Source of the DNA: an uncultured Bacteroidota bacterium
GTDB taxonomy: Bacteria > Bacteroidota > Bacteroidia > Chitinophagales > LD1
Assembly (NCBI GenBank): GCA_903919075.1
Contig: CAIXGR010000072.1
Coordinates: 1 to 64,000 of the forward strand
Length of the DNA stretch: 64,000 nucleotides
Direction: 5' to 3'
Position 1 is the stretch's first letter. Every line of letters starts with the position of its first letter. A program made the translations under genes and the position numbers. The notes under the pieces were generated by a model, which saw only the letters and a list, made by a program, of their open reading frames with translations, searched no databases and was not told the origin of the DNA. Shown here piece by piece: positions 24,419-35,379 of this stretch.

Positions 24419-27400
24419 ATGAAGGAGACAGTGTATGAACTTTTAACGGACTTGAAATTATATTTTCTGGGAAACGGTGCCCCTGCTAAGTATACCATGG
24501 AAGAGCCTTTGCGAGCCGAATTGTTTAGCTCGGGCCAAATGCAGCATTACAGTAGTGGTTTGGCGAAGTTGCATAAGGTAAGTAAAAAGCCGCTACCGGA
24601 CCGCTTATTAATAAGGCTGGCCGATAACGAAAAGGTTTTACTTGAAGTGCGCAATTTGCTTACCGAAGCAATTAAAGATAACTACCTGATTACACCGGCA
24701 GGCGAATGGCTACTGGATAACTTTTATTTAATAGAAGAACAAGTTCGCACGGCCAAAAAACACTTACCTAAAGTATATAGCGAGGGGTTGCCGCAATTAA
24801 TAAGTGGCCCGTCAGCCGGCTTGCCGCGGGTATATGATATTGCGCTCGAAATTATTTCGCATAGCGATGGAAGAATTGACCTTGAAAGTTTAAATAATTT
24901 TTTGGAGGCTTATCAATCAGTTACTCCATTTCAGTTAGGCGAATTGTGGGGTGTGCCTATCATGCTTCGCTTAGCGTTGATTGAAAATCTGCGTCGGGTT
25001 TCTGCACGTATTGCTATTGATAGGATAAACCGAAACCTTGCCGACCACTGGGCAAAGCTATTTATTCATACCACCGAAAATGATGCGAAGAACCTGGTGT
25101 TGGTAATAGCCGATATGGCGCGTTCGAATCCGCCACTAGAACGGGCTTTTGTTGCAGAACTAACAAGGCAGTTGAGCGGCAAAGGCCCCACTTTAGCACA
25201 ACCGCTTTACTGGATTGAAGAACGTTTAATTGAAAACGGACAGACCAGTAATGAATTAGTACAGGATGAAAATCAAAACCAGGCTGCCGACCAAGTTTCG
25301 GTAAGTAACAGTATCGGAAGCCTTCGCACTTTGGGCAGTATGGACTGGCGTGAGTTTGTTGAGCATAATAGTTTTGTTGAGCATACACTTCGGCAGGATA
25401 AAATTTATTCTTTGATGGATTTTTCAACCCGCGATCATTACCGGCACGTGGTTGAGCGTATTGCAAAAAAATCCACTTTCTCCGAAGCCGAAGTGGCACA
25501 GGTAGCCATTCGCTTATCGCAGGAGAATGCCAAAAACAATGGGGCTGAGGACCGCAAATCGCATGTGGGTTATTTTTTAATTGGCGATGGGATGGAGCAA
25601 ACTGAACAGGGTGCTAAAATGCCTTTGTCTGTTTTTAATAAGATGCGCCGAAAACTTAAAGGTTTTCCCTTAACAATATATTTAGGCTCTATCTTTTTAA
25701 TTACAATGGCGTTAAGTGCCCTTATAGTTTATAAAGTATATGCAGATACAGAGCAGCTTTGGTTGATAATATTTGTCGGGGCGCTATCATTAATATGTAC
25801 CGGTCAGCTAGCGGTAACGTTGGTTAATTTTCTTTGCACCTTAACTGTTTACCCTAAGTTACTCCCGCGAATGGATTTTGCATATGGCATTCCTAATGAT
25901 GCACATACTTTGGTTGCTATACCTTCTATGCTTACCAATTCAAAGGACATTGAAGATTTAGTAGAGGCACTGGAGGTACGTTATTTGGCTAACAAAGATG
26001 AGAACCTGCAATTTGGATTATTAACCGATTTTACTGATGCCAAGGAAAAAGAATTACCCAGTGATAATGCCTTAGTTGAATTAGCGCAACAAAAAATTGA
26101 AGAACTGAACAGTAAATATGGCCGCGAAAAAAATGATTTGTTTTATCTTTTCCATCGGCCGCGAAAATGGAATGCTGGTGAAAAAATTTGGATGGGCTAT
26201 GAAAGAAAGCGCGGAAAGCTTGCCGAATTGAACCAACTACTTCGCGGAAATGTCAGGGATAATTTTTCGGTTATCGTTGGTGAACTAGATTTGCTTCAAA
26301 GTGTAAAATATATTATCACGCTGGATTCGGACACTCAGCTTCCACGAGACTCGGCCTGGAAAATTATTGGCACGATGGCGCATCCGCTTAACCGTGCCAT
26401 ATATAACGAAAAAAAGCAACGCGTTACCGAAGGCTACGGCATATTGCAGCCGCGAGTATCAGTAAGTATGACTGACACCGATACATCGCTATACGCGCGC
26501 ATTAATGGTAACGAACCTGGCCTTGACCCATATACACGCGCTACTTCCGACGTATATCAAGACTTATTTAACGAAGGTTCTTTTATTGGAAAAGGAATTT
26601 ACGATTTGGATATTTTCGAAAAAGCACTGAAAGATAAATTTCCTGAAAACAGAATTCTGAGCCATGATTTGTTGGAAGGATGCTATGCCCGCTGTGGCCT
26701 TTTAAGCGATGTGCAGTTGTACGAAAAATACCCAACCCGTTACGATACCGATATGATGCGCCGTCACAGGTGGATACGAGGCGACCTGCAAATTGCGGCC
26801 TGGTATACACCGTTTGTTCCTGACAAAAACAGGCACTGGCGCGCTAACCCGCTTTCGTCTTTATCGCGCTGGAAAATATTTGACAACATCAGGCGTAGCT
26901 TGGTGCCCATTGCATTTACTTTATTTGTTATAGTGGCTTGGCTGTTTTTACCGGCTGCCGCCATCTGGACACTTATTGTAACTGCTATTGTTATTCTACC
27001 GGTTATTATAAGCGCCATTTGGGATCTTGTTCGCAAACCTAAGGACCTCATTTTGTCGCACCATCTTATCGTTTCAAGCCGGTCGGCAGGCAGTGCAGCT
27101 ATTAGAACCTTGTTCACCATGATATGCCTTCCTTACGAGGCATATATCAGCTTACAGGTAATTGTGCAAACCAGTTGGCGAATGATGATAACACATAGAA
27201 AACTTTTAGAATGGGTGCCTTCAGCAAAAGCGGAACGGAGTAAGCAAAAAACATTATTTAACTCATATTTATCAATGTGGGTTGAAGCATTACTGGGAAT
27301 ATGCATTGCTGTTTATTTAATGCGTACATCACCGGTTACACTTGATATAGCAGGGCCTATATTGTTTTTATGGATAATTGCGCCTTACATTACCTGGTGG

Positions 27401-30400
27401 GTAAGCAAGCCTTTAGCAAGGCAGGTAGCCGAGTTAAGTGCCGAAGGAAAAATATTTCTTCAAAAACTGGCGCGCAAAACCTGGACATTCTTTGAAGTAT
27501 TTGTTACCCCCGCCGAAAACTGGTTGCCCCCCGATAACTTTCAAGAAGTGCCTACTGCTGTAATTGCACATCGCACATCGCCTACTAACATTGGTCTTTC
27601 GCTATTATCGAATCTTACTGCTTATGATTTTGGCTATATCACCCCTGGTGAGTTTATTGAACGCAGCACCGGCACAATTGCCACCCTGCAAAAAATGGAA
27701 CGCTACAGCGGTCATTTTTATAATTGGTACGATACCCTTTCTTTAAAACCACTTTGGCCGCGTTATATTTCGACCGTTGATAGTGGCAACTTTGCAGGCC
27801 ACATGCTTACATTGCGCCAAGGCATTATTGCCCTGCCTGATCAAAAAGTAGCAGACGTAAAACTATTAAATGGCATTACCGACACCTTTAGGGTATTGGC
27901 CGATACGGTTGAACAAAAAGATCTGGCAAATCTTCGTCCGTTCAAAGCAGCGCTCGAAAAGCTAGCTTCATTCCAACCAAAAAATTTGAGTGATGTAAAA
28001 CATAGCCTTACGGAATTACTGAACAGCTTTGCACCAGTAACCAAAAATATTACTACAAATACCGAAAGCGAAACATACCGGTGGTGCGAAATACTAACCA
28101 AACAAATTGAAAAACATATTGATGAGCTTAATACTGTAGCCCCATGGATATTATTAACTAATCCACCGATTAAGTTCAATAACCTGTATGCCTTCAATCA
28201 TATTCCCTCGTTAAATGAATTAGCCGGAATAGATGTTTTATTAGTTTCCGAAATTAATAGCTTAGAAAATACCGCTAATACTATTGAGGAAAATAACTGG
28301 CTGAACGCTTTCAAAACTTCATTAACCGAAGCCAGTAAACGTGCCAACGAAAAAATAGTAGCGCTTGAGCTACTAGCCACCCAATGCACCGAGTTGGCTA
28401 ACATGGAATATGATTTCCTTTACGACAAAGCAAAGCATTTACTTACCATTGGATACAATGTTGAAGAGCATCGTTCGGATCCAAGTTTTTATGATTTGCT
28501 GGCTTCCGAAGCAAGGCTTAGTACCTTTGTAGGTATTGCACAAGGCAAGTTACCACAGGAAAGCTGGTTTGCATTAAGCCGGTTACTTACAAATGCCGGC
28601 GGCAGGCCTATTCTGCTTTCATGGAGCGGTTCCATGTTCGAATACCTGATGCCCATTTTAGTAATGCCTTCGTACGAAAATACTTTGCTAAGCCAAACTG
28701 ATAAAGCTGCTGTGCAACGCCAAATTGAATACGGACAACAGCGTGGCGTGCCTTGGGGTATTTCCGAATCGTGCTACAATATGGTTGATGCTGCGCTTAA
28801 TTATCAATACCGTGCATTTGGTGTACCGGGGCTGGGTCTTAAACGTGGACTAGGTGATGACCTGGTTATTGCGCCATATGCAACTGCAATGGCGTTAATG
28901 GTTGAACCTGAAAAAGCATTCGAGAATCTTAAAACAATGGCCGCCGAAGGCTTTGAAGGCAAGTATGGTTTTTACGAAGCAGTAGATTACACCCCATCGC
29001 GTTTACAACGCGGACAAACCAATGTGGTTATACAATCATACATGGCGCACCATCATGGCATGAGCTTTTTATCAATGGCTTATTTGCTGCTTAACAAACC
29101 CATGCAGCAACGTTTTGAAGCTGAGCCGCAGTTTCAGGCTACGTTATTATTACTGCAGGAAAGAATACCCAAAGCCACATCGTTCTTTGCGCACACCACC
29201 GATTTAATTGAAAACATTACAACACCAAGCGAACCGGAAATAAGAATTATTAATACACCGGATACTGCTATGCCAGGCATTCAGCTTTTATCTAACGGCA
29301 AATATCACGTTATGTTAACCAATGCCGGTGGGGGATACAGCAGGTGGAAAGACCTTGCTGTTACCCGGTGGAGGGAAGATGGCACCCGCGATAATTGGGG
29401 TACATTTTGCTATATACGCGATGTTGATACAGGTGCATTCTGGTCAACCTCATATCAGCCTACACTTCAAAAATTAAAAAATTACGAAGCTGCATTTTCA
29501 CAGGGCCGTGCCGATTTCAGAGGTTCATATAATAAAATAGAAACACATACCGAGATTGTAGTATCGCCCGAAGATGACATTGAAATGAGGAGGATACATA
29601 TTACTAACCGGTCCGGTAGAACCAAAACTATTGATGTTACAAGTTATGCCGAAGTAGTAATAGCACCGGCAGCAGCCGATGCTATGCACCCGGCTTTTGG
29701 CAATCTGTTTGTACAAACCGAAATTATACCGGGTAAGAATGCCATATTCTGTACTCGCCGTCCGCGTTCGGTTGATGAAAAGCAACCGTGGATGCTTCAC
29801 CTCATGAAAGTTCATGGTAAAAATGCAGATGAAGTTTCTTACGAAACTGACCGGTTGGCATTTATAGGCCGTGGAAAAACTTTAGCCAATCCTGATGCTA
29901 TGAAAAAGGCGGGTCCGCTTTCCGGTGGGCAAGGCTCTGTACTCGACCCCATTGTAGCAGTTCGTCACCGGATAACTCTTGAACCGGATGAGAAAGTAGA
30001 AATAGATATGATTACCGGTATAGGGGAAACACGGGAGATATGCCAAAACCTTGCCGATAAATATCAGGACAAGCATCATAAAGACCGCGTTTTTGAATTA
30101 GCATGGACGCATAACCAAGTTGTGCTGCGTCAAATAAATGCTACCGAAGGCGATGCTCAACTTTATTCCCGCCTCGCCAATTCAGTAATATTTGTGAATC
30201 CGGCTTTACGTGCCGAGCAAGCCATTCTTGTTAAGAATAATCGCGGGCAATCAGGTTTGTGGCCTTATTCTATCTCCGGTGATTTGCCTATTGTTCTTTT
30301 AAAAATTGAAGAGCATACTGAAATTGAATTGGTACGCCAAATGGTGCAGGCGCACACTTACTGGAGATTGAAAGGCCTTACAGTTGATTTAGTAATATGG

Positions 30401-33094
30401 AACGACAGCCATGGTGGTTACCGGCAGGTGTTACAAAATCAAATTTCCGATTTATTGGCTGATCAGGCAAAAGACCAACCCGGTGGCATTTTCGTACGCG
30501 CTTCCGAACAAATTTCGAATGAAGACAGAATACTTTTCCAAACCGTGGCGCGTGCTATTATTTCAAGCGGCGGCGGCACTTTATTAGATCATGTTAACCG
30601 CAAGTTGCCACCAAGAGTAGCTGTGCCACTTATTACACCTGTAGAAGAATATGAACACTCTGCATCATCGGTAGCATTACCTAAAGACCTTATTTTCTTC
30701 AACGGTTACGGCGGCTTTTCAGCCGATGGGCGCGAGTATGTAATTTCAATTGCCAATGGAAAAAATACACCGGCACCATGGTCCAACGTAATTGCCAATC
30801 CAAATTTCGGAACAGTAATTTCTGAAAGTGGCCAGTCGTATACCTGGAGTGAAAACGCTCATGAAATGCGACTTACGCCATGGGAAAATGACTCAGTATG
30901 CGATTTGGGTGGTGAAGCTTTTTATTTGCGCGATGAAGAAACCGGAGAATTTTGGTCAGCTACTCCTCTTCCAAAAAGCGATGGCTCGCCATATATTACA
31001 AGACATGGATTCGGCTACAGCATTTTTGAACACGAAGAAACGGGTATCCATTCCGAAATGTGTGTGTATGTAGATGTGGAGGCCAGTGTTAAGTTCACCA
31101 CAATAAAAATCAAGAACAATTCGGGCAAGGCACGCCGTATTACAGCAACCGGTTATACCGAATGGGTGCTTGGCGACTTGCGTTCTAAAACTGCTATGTA
31201 TGTTGTTACCGAATTAGACCCTGAGAGTGGCGCATTGTTGGCCAAAAATCCGTACAACACAGAATTTCCTGACCGTGTAGCATTTTTTGATGCCGGTGGT
31301 GGAAGCAAAACTTATACTGGTGATAGAAATGAATTTTTAGGCCGTAATGGCAGCTTGTCGAACCCGGCTGCTATGTCGCGTACTCGCTTATCTGGTAAAA
31401 TTGGTGCTGGGCTTGACCCATGCGCTGCCATACAGGTTTTAGTTGAGTTGGCCGACGGGCAGGAAAAAGAAATTGCTTTTAAACTGGGTGAAGGAAAAAA
31501 CACCGGCGATGCCAGTGCTACTGTGCGCCGGTTCCGTGGTATTGATATTGCGCATGAGGCATTGGAAAAAGTAAAGAACTATTGGAAACACACCACCGAT
31601 GCCTTGCATGTAGAAACACCGGACCCATCTATTAACCTTTTAGCCAACGGATGGCTGAACTATCAAACATTAGCCAGTCGTTTATGGGGTCGCAGTGGCT
31701 ACTATCAATCAGGCGGTGGCTTTGGTTTCAGAGATCAGTTGCAGGATGTTATTTCGCTACTGCATCATGAGCCCCAGTTAGCACGTAAACAAATTATACT
31801 TTGCGCTTCGCGCCAATTTAAAGAGGGCGATGCACAACACTGGTGGCACCCACCTATAGGGCGTGGTGTTAGAACACGTTGCTCGGATGACTTCCTATGG
31901 CTGCCTTATGTAACCTGCAGATACGTGGCGCGCACCGGTGATAACGACGTATTAAATCAACCGGTATCTTTTTTAGAAGGGCGATTATTAAATCCTGACG
32001 AAGAATCATATTATGATTTAGTATCACAATCTGAAGAAACTGCTTCGGTTTATGAGCATTGTGTGCGAGCCATCAGGCATGGCCTTCGTTTTGGTGCACA
32101 TGGCTTGCCGTTAATAGGCACCGGTGACTGGAATGATGGCATGGACCGTGTTGGCAAACTTGGAAAAGGAGAAAGCGTATGGCTGGCATTTTTCCTCTAT
32201 GATATTTTGAACCGGTTTATTAAAGTAGCACAACTACAAAACGACAATGACTTTGCAAAACAATGCGAAGCAGAAGCGAAATTATTGAGAGAGAATATTG
32301 AAAAGAATGCATGGGATGGTAATTGGTACCGCCGTGCTTATTTTGATGATGGCACTCCGCTGGGCACCTCCACCAATGAAGAATGTCAGATTGATTCTAT
32401 TGCACAAAGTTGGTCGGTGCTATCCGGTGCCGGTGGTGCTGAGCGCACAGCAATAGCTTTAGCTTCGGCCGATAAACGCTTGGTTCGAAGTAAGGATAAC
32501 TTAATTCAATTGCTTGATCCGCCTTTCGATAAATCATCATTAGAGCCCGGTTATATAAAAGGCTATGTGCCCGGTGTGCGCGAAAACGGCGGGCAATATA
32601 CCCATGCCGCAGTATGGATGACGATGGCCTTTGCTAAAATGGGCGACAACAAACGCGCATGGGAATTACTGAATATGATAAATCCTATCAACCACGGAAG
32701 AACGGCTGCTGAGATTGAAGTTTACAAAGTTGAGCCTTACGTAGCTGCCGGTGATGTATATGCCTTCTCTCCGCACGTTGGCCGTGGTGGATGGACCTGG
32801 TATACCGGCTCGGCAGGATGGATGTACGAATTAATTACGGGCTTACTACTCGGCGTACGGCAAGATGGCGGCGATTTAAGTTTCGCTCCATGCATACCTG
32901 CTGAATGGGAAACCTTTAAATTGCGGTACCGGTATATTAATACTTACTATCAAATTACCTTTAACCAAAAACAGGGTGCCGGAGACATGGTGTTAGTTTT
33001 AGACGGAAATGAAAAACCTGATAAGATGATTGAGATGGTGGACGATGGGAAGGAGCATGTGGTGGAGGTTAGGGTTTTTGCAGGGAAAAGTTAA
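24419..33094 (+). CDS. cyclic beta-glucan synthase-like protein (GT84-GH94, NdvB/ChvB type)
   Basis: 2891 residues, matching NdvB/ChvB/Cgs (~2830-2870). It has an N-terminal helical region (~1-410) and membrane segments near 414-478, 827-870 and 950-1000. Between these lies the glycosyltransferase-84 domain with ITLDSDTQLP (D636, D638) and the R-x-x-R-W-type motif RRHRW at 781-785. A glycoamylase-like domain follows (WSGSMFEYLMP from ~1402; GVPWGISESCYN; YMAHHHGMSF from 1541). Then come two GT36-associated sandwich domains (~1610-1900, LSNGKYHVMLTNAGGGYSRW; ~2090-2340, FFNGYGGFSADGREY). The C-terminal GH94 phosphorylase-like catalytic domain contains FGFRDQLQDV (~2435), GRGVRTRCSDD and GTGDWNDGMD (2567-2576). 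In Proteobacteria such proteins polymerise UDP-glucose and cyclise the chain into periplasmic glucans. Linkage and ring size are not predictable here, and no NdvA-type exporter lies in the window. Probably an operon with pgm. Confidence 0.92.
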   Translation: MKETVYELLTDLKLYFLGNGAPAKYTMEEPLRAELFSSGQMQHYSSGLAKLHKVSKKPLPDRLLIRLADNEKVLLEVRNLLTEAIKDNYLITPAGEWLLDNFYLIEEQVRTAKKHLPKVYSEGLPQLISGPSAGLPRVYDIALEIISHSDGRIDLESLNNFLEAYQSVTPFQLGELWGVPIMLRLALIENLRRVSARIAIDRINRNLADHWAKLFIHTTENDAKNLVLVIADMARSNPPLERAFVAELTRQLSGKGPTLAQPLYWIEERLIENGQTSNELVQDENQNQAADQVSVSNSIGSLRTLGSMDWREFVEHNSFVEHTLRQDKIYSLMDFSTRDHYRHVVERIAKKSTFSEAEVAQVAIRLSQENAKNNGAEDRKSHVGYFLIGDGMEQTEQGAKMPLSVFNKMRRKLKGFPLTIYLGSIFLITMALSALIVYKVYADTEQLWLIIFVGALSLICTGQLAVTLVNFLCTLTVYPKLLPRMDFAYGIPNDAHTLVAIPSMLTNSKDIEDLVEALEVRYLANKDENLQFGLLTDFTDAKEKELPSDNALVELAQQKIEELNSKYGREKNDLFYLFHRPRKWNAGEKIWMGYERKRGKLAELNQLLRGNVRDNFSVIVGELDLLQSVKYIITLDSDTQLPRDSAWKIIGTMAHPLNRAIYNEKKQRVTEGYGILQPRVSVSMTDTDTSLYARINGNEPGLDPYTRATSDVYQDLFNEGSFIGKGIYDLDIFEKALKDKFPENRILSHDLLEGCYARCGLLSDVQLYEKYPTRYDTDMMRRHRWIRGDLQIAAWYTPFVPDKNRHWRANPLSSLSRWKIFDNIRRSLVPIAFTLFVIVAWLFLPAAAIWTLIVTAIVILPVIISAIWDLVRKPKDLILSHHLIVSSRSAGSAAIRTLFTMICLPYEAYISLQVIVQTSWRMMITHRKLLEWVPSAKAERSKQKTLFNSYLSMWVEALLGICIAVYLMRTSPVTLDIAGPILFLWIIAPYITWWVSKPLARQVAELSAEGKIFLQKLARKTWTFFEVFVTPAENWLPPDNFQEVPTAVIAHRTSPTNIGLSLLSNLTAYDFGYITPGEFIERSTGTIATLQKMERYSGHFYNWYDTLSLKPLWPRYISTVDSGNFAGHMLTLRQGIIALPDQKVADVKLLNGITDTFRVLADTVEQKDLANLRPFKAALEKLASFQPKNLSDVKHSLTELLNSFAPVTKNITTNTESETYRWCEILTKQIEKHIDELNTVAPWILLTNPPIKFNNLYAFNHIPSLNELAGIDVLLVSEINSLENTANTIEENNWLNAFKTSLTEASKRANEKIVALELLATQCTELANMEYDFLYDKAKHLLTIGYNVEEHRSDPSFYDLLASEARLSTFVGIAQGKLPQESWFALSRLLTNAGGRPILLSWSGSMFEYLMPILVMPSYENTLLSQTDKAAVQRQIEYGQQRGVPWGISESCYNMVDAALNYQYRAFGVPGLGLKRGLGDDLVIAPYATAMALMVEPEKAFENLKTMAAEGFEGKYGFYEAVDYTPSRLQRGQTNVVIQSYMAHHHGMSFLSMAYLLLNKPMQQRFEAEPQFQATLLLLQERIPKATSFFAHTTDLIENITTPSEPEIRIINTPDTAMPGIQLLSNGKYHVMLTNAGGGYSRWKDLAVTRWREDGTRDNWGTFCYIRDVDTGAFWSTSYQPTLQKLKNYEAAFSQGRADFRGSYNKIETHTEIVVSPEDDIEMRRIHITNRSGRTKTIDVTSYAEVVIAPAAADAMHPAFGNLFVQTEIIPGKNAIFCTRRPRSVDEKQPWMLHLMKVHGKNADEVSYETDRLAFIGRGKTLANPDAMKKAGPLSGGQGSVLDPIVAVRHRITLEPDEKVEIDMITGIGETREICQNLADKYQDKHHKDRVFELAWTHNQVVLRQINATEGDAQLYSRLANSVIFVNPALRAEQAILVKNNRGQSGLWPYSISGDLPIVLLKIEEHTEIELVRQMVQAHTYWRLKGLTVDLVIWNDSHGGYRQVLQNQISDLLADQAKDQPGGIFVRASEQISNEDRILFQTVARAIISSGGGTLLDHVNRKLPPRVAVPLITPVEEYEHSASSVALPKDLIFFNGYGGFSADGREYVISIANGKNTPAPWSNVIANPNFGTVISESGQSYTWSENAHEMRLTPWENDSVCDLGGEAFYLRDEETGEFWSATPLPKSDGSPYITRHGFGYSIFEHEETGIHSEMCVYVDVEASVKFTTIKIKNNSGKARRITATGYTEWVLGDLRSKTAMYVVTELDPESGALLAKNPYNTEFPDRVAFFDAGGGSKTYTGDRNEFLGRNGSLSNPAAMSRTRLSGKIGAGLDPCAAIQVLVELADGQEKEIAFKLGEGKNTGDASATVRRFRGIDIAHEALEKVKNYWKHTTDALHVETPDPSINLLANGWLNYQTLASRLWGRSGYYQSGGGFGFRDQLQDVISLLHHEPQLARKQIILCASRQFKEGDAQHWWHPPIGRGVRTRCSDDFLWLPYVTCRYVARTGDNDVLNQPVSFLEGRLLNPDEESYYDLVSQSEETASVYEHCVRAIRHGLRFGAHGLPLIGTGDWNDGMDRVGKLGKGESVWLAFFLYDILNRFIKVAQLQNDNDFAKQCEAEAKLLRENIEKNAWDGNWYRRAYFDDGTPLGTSTNEECQIDSIAQSWSVLSGAGGAERTAIALASADKRLVRSKDNLIQLLDPPFDKSSLEPGYIKGYVPGVRENGGQYTHAAVWMTMAFAKMGDNKRAWELLNMINPINHGRTAAEIEVYKVEPYVAAGDVYAFSPHVGRGGWTWYTGSAGWMYELITGLLLGVRQDGGDLSFAPCIPAEWETFKLRYRYINTYYQITFNQKQGAGDMVLVLDGNEKPDKMIEMVDDGKEHVVEVRVFAGKS

Positions 33095-33128
33095 CCATGT
33101 AAATTATTTTAAAAAATTAGCGCCATTT

Positions 33129-33165
33129 AGCATATAAATAATTGTATATCAATTATTTATACGCT
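33129..33165 (+). terminator. AT-rich stem-loop after the glucan synthase gene
   Basis: Arms AGCATATAAATAATTG (33129-33144) and CAATTATTTATACGCT (33150-33165) pair over 16 bp with one mismatch around a 5-nt loop. ATTTTATTATTTT follows. It lies 34 nt past the stop and separates the pgm/glucan unit from the pentose-phosphate operon. The AT-rich stem makes it a weaker terminator than a GC stem; an operator role is an alternative. The rest of 33166-33362 shows nothing definite. Confidence 0.5.
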
Positions 33166-33362
33166 ATTTTATTATTTTGCATACCCTCATTTATTTGATA
33201 AACCTTTGGCACCCTTTTCTTTAATAAAAAGGTAAAGAATATTGAAAAAGGCACCTCATAATCACCGCATTTTGTATTTTCAACCCTGATTTTTACACCC
33301 TCCAAAAATATTTACGACAACACATATCATTCACCTTAAATATTGTAGCAAAATATTAAACT

Positions 33363-35375
33363 ATGAAAGAAGTATCGCTCGAAGTAAAATGTATTGATAC
33401 CATCCGTTGCCTTTCTATGGACGCTGTGCAAAAAGCAAACTCGGGCCACCCCGGTACGCCAATGGCTTTGGCACCTGCGGCTTACGCTTTGTGGACACAG
33501 CACCTTCGCTTCAATCCAAAAAACCCTTTGTGGTTTAATCGCGATAGGTTTGTTCTTTCATGCGGTCATGCTTCCATGTTGCAATATTCTGTTCTGCACC
33601 TTACCGGTTATGCAATTTCGTTAGATGACATAAAAAATTTCCGCCAGTGGGAAAGCAATACCCCGGGCCACCCCGAACATGGAATGACTCCGGGTATTGA
33701 AACTACCACTGGCCCATTAGGACAAGGATTTATGACAGCTGTAGGCATGGCCATTGCCGAAACACATATGGCTGCAGTCTTCAATAAAAAAGATAACACT
33801 ATTGTTGACCATCACACTTACGTTTTTTGCAGCGATGGCGATTTGATGGAAGGTGCTTCTCATGAAGCGGCATCAGTAGCAGGACACTTAGGCTTAGGCA
33901 AACTGATTTGCCTTTACGATGACAACCATATTTCTATTGAAGGAAATACTGACTTAACTTTTTCTGAAGATATCAGCAAACGCTTCGAGGCTTATAACTG
34001 GCATGTAATTAATTTGGGAGACAGGGGAAATGATGTGCAAGCCATTTCAGATGCTTTTGAAGCTTCCAAAAAAGAAACCGGTAAGCCTTCAATGATTATT
34101 TTAAGAACCCACATTGGTTATGGTTCGCCACATAAAGAAGATACCGCCAAAGCTCATGGCTCTCCACTAGGTGAGGAAGAAATAAAACTAACTAAAAAGT
34201 TTTACGGCTGGCCAGAAGACAAACAATTTTTAGTGCCTGCCGATGTGAAATCTTTTATGCTGCAAGCTGTTGGCAAAGGGAAGGAAACAGAAAAAGCTTG
34301 GACCGAAAGTTTGAATAGCTACAAAAAACAATATCCCGATTTATATAAAAAGTTTCAACAATATTTAAAACAGGAGTTGCCGCAAAATTGGGATGAAGAA
34401 ATACCAAAATATAAAGCTACCGATGGCGCTAAAGCTACCCGCTCAGTTTCGGCTGATGTTATTAATGCCGTTGCAGGCCGCCTGCCTTGGTTAATGGGCG
34501 GCAGTGCCGATTTGGAGCCATCTACCGAAACCATGATTAAATCATCAGGCTATTTTTCGAAAGAGAAATACGAAAATCGGAATATGGCTTGGGGCATTCG
34601 TGAGCACAACATGTGCGCTGCGAGCTCCGGTATGATGTTGCACGGCGGCGTTCGCCCTTTTGCCGCTACGTTTTTTGTGTTTACTGATTATGCCCGTCCT
34701 GCAATTCGCTTAGCCAGTGTAATGAAGTTACCAGTTATATATGTAATGACACATGATTCTATCGGATTAGGCGAAGACGGCACTACCCATCAACCGGTAG
34801 AGCATTTAGCGTCGTTACGTGCCATGCCTGATTTGCATACAATTCGCCCGGCAGATGCTAACGAAGCAGCCGAAGCATGGCGAGCCGCTATTCAAAGAAC
34901 CGATGGGCCTACTATGTTGGTGCTTACCCGTCAGAAGCTGCCTATTTTTGATACAGCCAAAGTTGGGGCTGCTAAAAACTTACACAAAGGCGCTTACATT
35001 CTATCTGAAGCAAAAAACAAAAAACCGAAGTTGATTTTAATAGCCACCGGTTCCGAAGTGCATTTGATTTTAGAGGCACAACAACAACTCGAGAAAAAAG
35101 GCATCAGCGCACGTGTGGTAAGCATGCCTTGCTGGGAATTGTTCCGCAATCAAACGCCTAAATATCGCGATAGCGTATTGCCTTCTACTGTAAAAGCAAG
35201 GCTGGCTGTTGAAACCGGCTCGGCACAAGGATGGCACGAATGGGTGGGTGATAGCGGACAAATAATAGCCATGCATAAATTTGGTGCCAGCGCACCCGAT
35301 AAAGTGCTTTTTGAAAAATATGGATTTACAGTAGCCAATGTTGTAAAAACAGCATTGAAAATGTTTAAAAAATAA
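33363..35375 (+). CDS. tkt: transketolase
   Basis: 670 residues, full length. A thiamine-diphosphate enzyme that moves two-carbon ketol units between sugar phosphates in the non-oxidative pentose-phosphate pathway. Motifs: substrate-binding GHPGTPMALAPAAYALW near the N-terminus; GPLGQGFMTAVGMAIAE; ThDP/metal-binding CSDGDLMEGASHEAASVAGHLGLGKLICLYDDNHISIEGNTD; the pyrimidine-domain Glu in WGIREHNMCAASSGMMLHGG; and THDSIGLGEDGTTHQPVEHLASLRAMP. It is the first gene of a seven-gene cluster, with rpiB starting 4 nt after its stop. A start at the ATG 33363 gives the expected N-terminus. No consensus promoter is visible immediately upstream. Confidence 0.96.
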   Translation: MKEVSLEVKCIDTIRCLSMDAVQKANSGHPGTPMALAPAAYALWTQHLRFNPKNPLWFNRDRFVLSCGHASMLQYSVLHLTGYAISLDDIKNFRQWESNTPGHPEHGMTPGIETTTGPLGQGFMTAVGMAIAETHMAAVFNKKDNTIVDHHTYVFCSDGDLMEGASHEAASVAGHLGLGKLICLYDDNHISIEGNTDLTFSEDISKRFEAYNWHVINLGDRGNDVQAISDAFEASKKETGKPSMIILRTHIGYGSPHKEDTAKAHGSPLGEEEIKLTKKFYGWPEDKQFLVPADVKSFMLQAVGKGKETEKAWTESLNSYKKQYPDLYKKFQQYLKQELPQNWDEEIPKYKATDGAKATRSVSADVINAVAGRLPWLMGGSADLEPSTETMIKSSGYFSKEKYENRNMAWGIREHNMCAASSGMMLHGGVRPFAATFFVFTDYARPAIRLASVMKLPVIYVMTHDSIGLGEDGTTHQPVEHLASLRAMPDLHTIRPADANEAAEAWRAAIQRTDGPTMLVLTRQKLPIFDTAKVGAAKNLHKGAYILSEAKNKKPKLILIATGSEVHLILEAQQQLEKKGISARVVSMPCWELFRNQTPKYRDSVLPSTVKARLAVETGSAQGWHEWVGDSGQIIAMHKFGASAPDKVLFEKYGFTVANVVKTALKMFKK

Positions 35376-35379
35376 TTTT

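Noticed and set aside
24419-33094. Splitting the giant protein into separate glycosyltransferase and phosphorylase genes
   Set aside because: The frame is uninterrupted for 2891 codons and the domain order equals that of single-chain NdvB/ChvB proteins.
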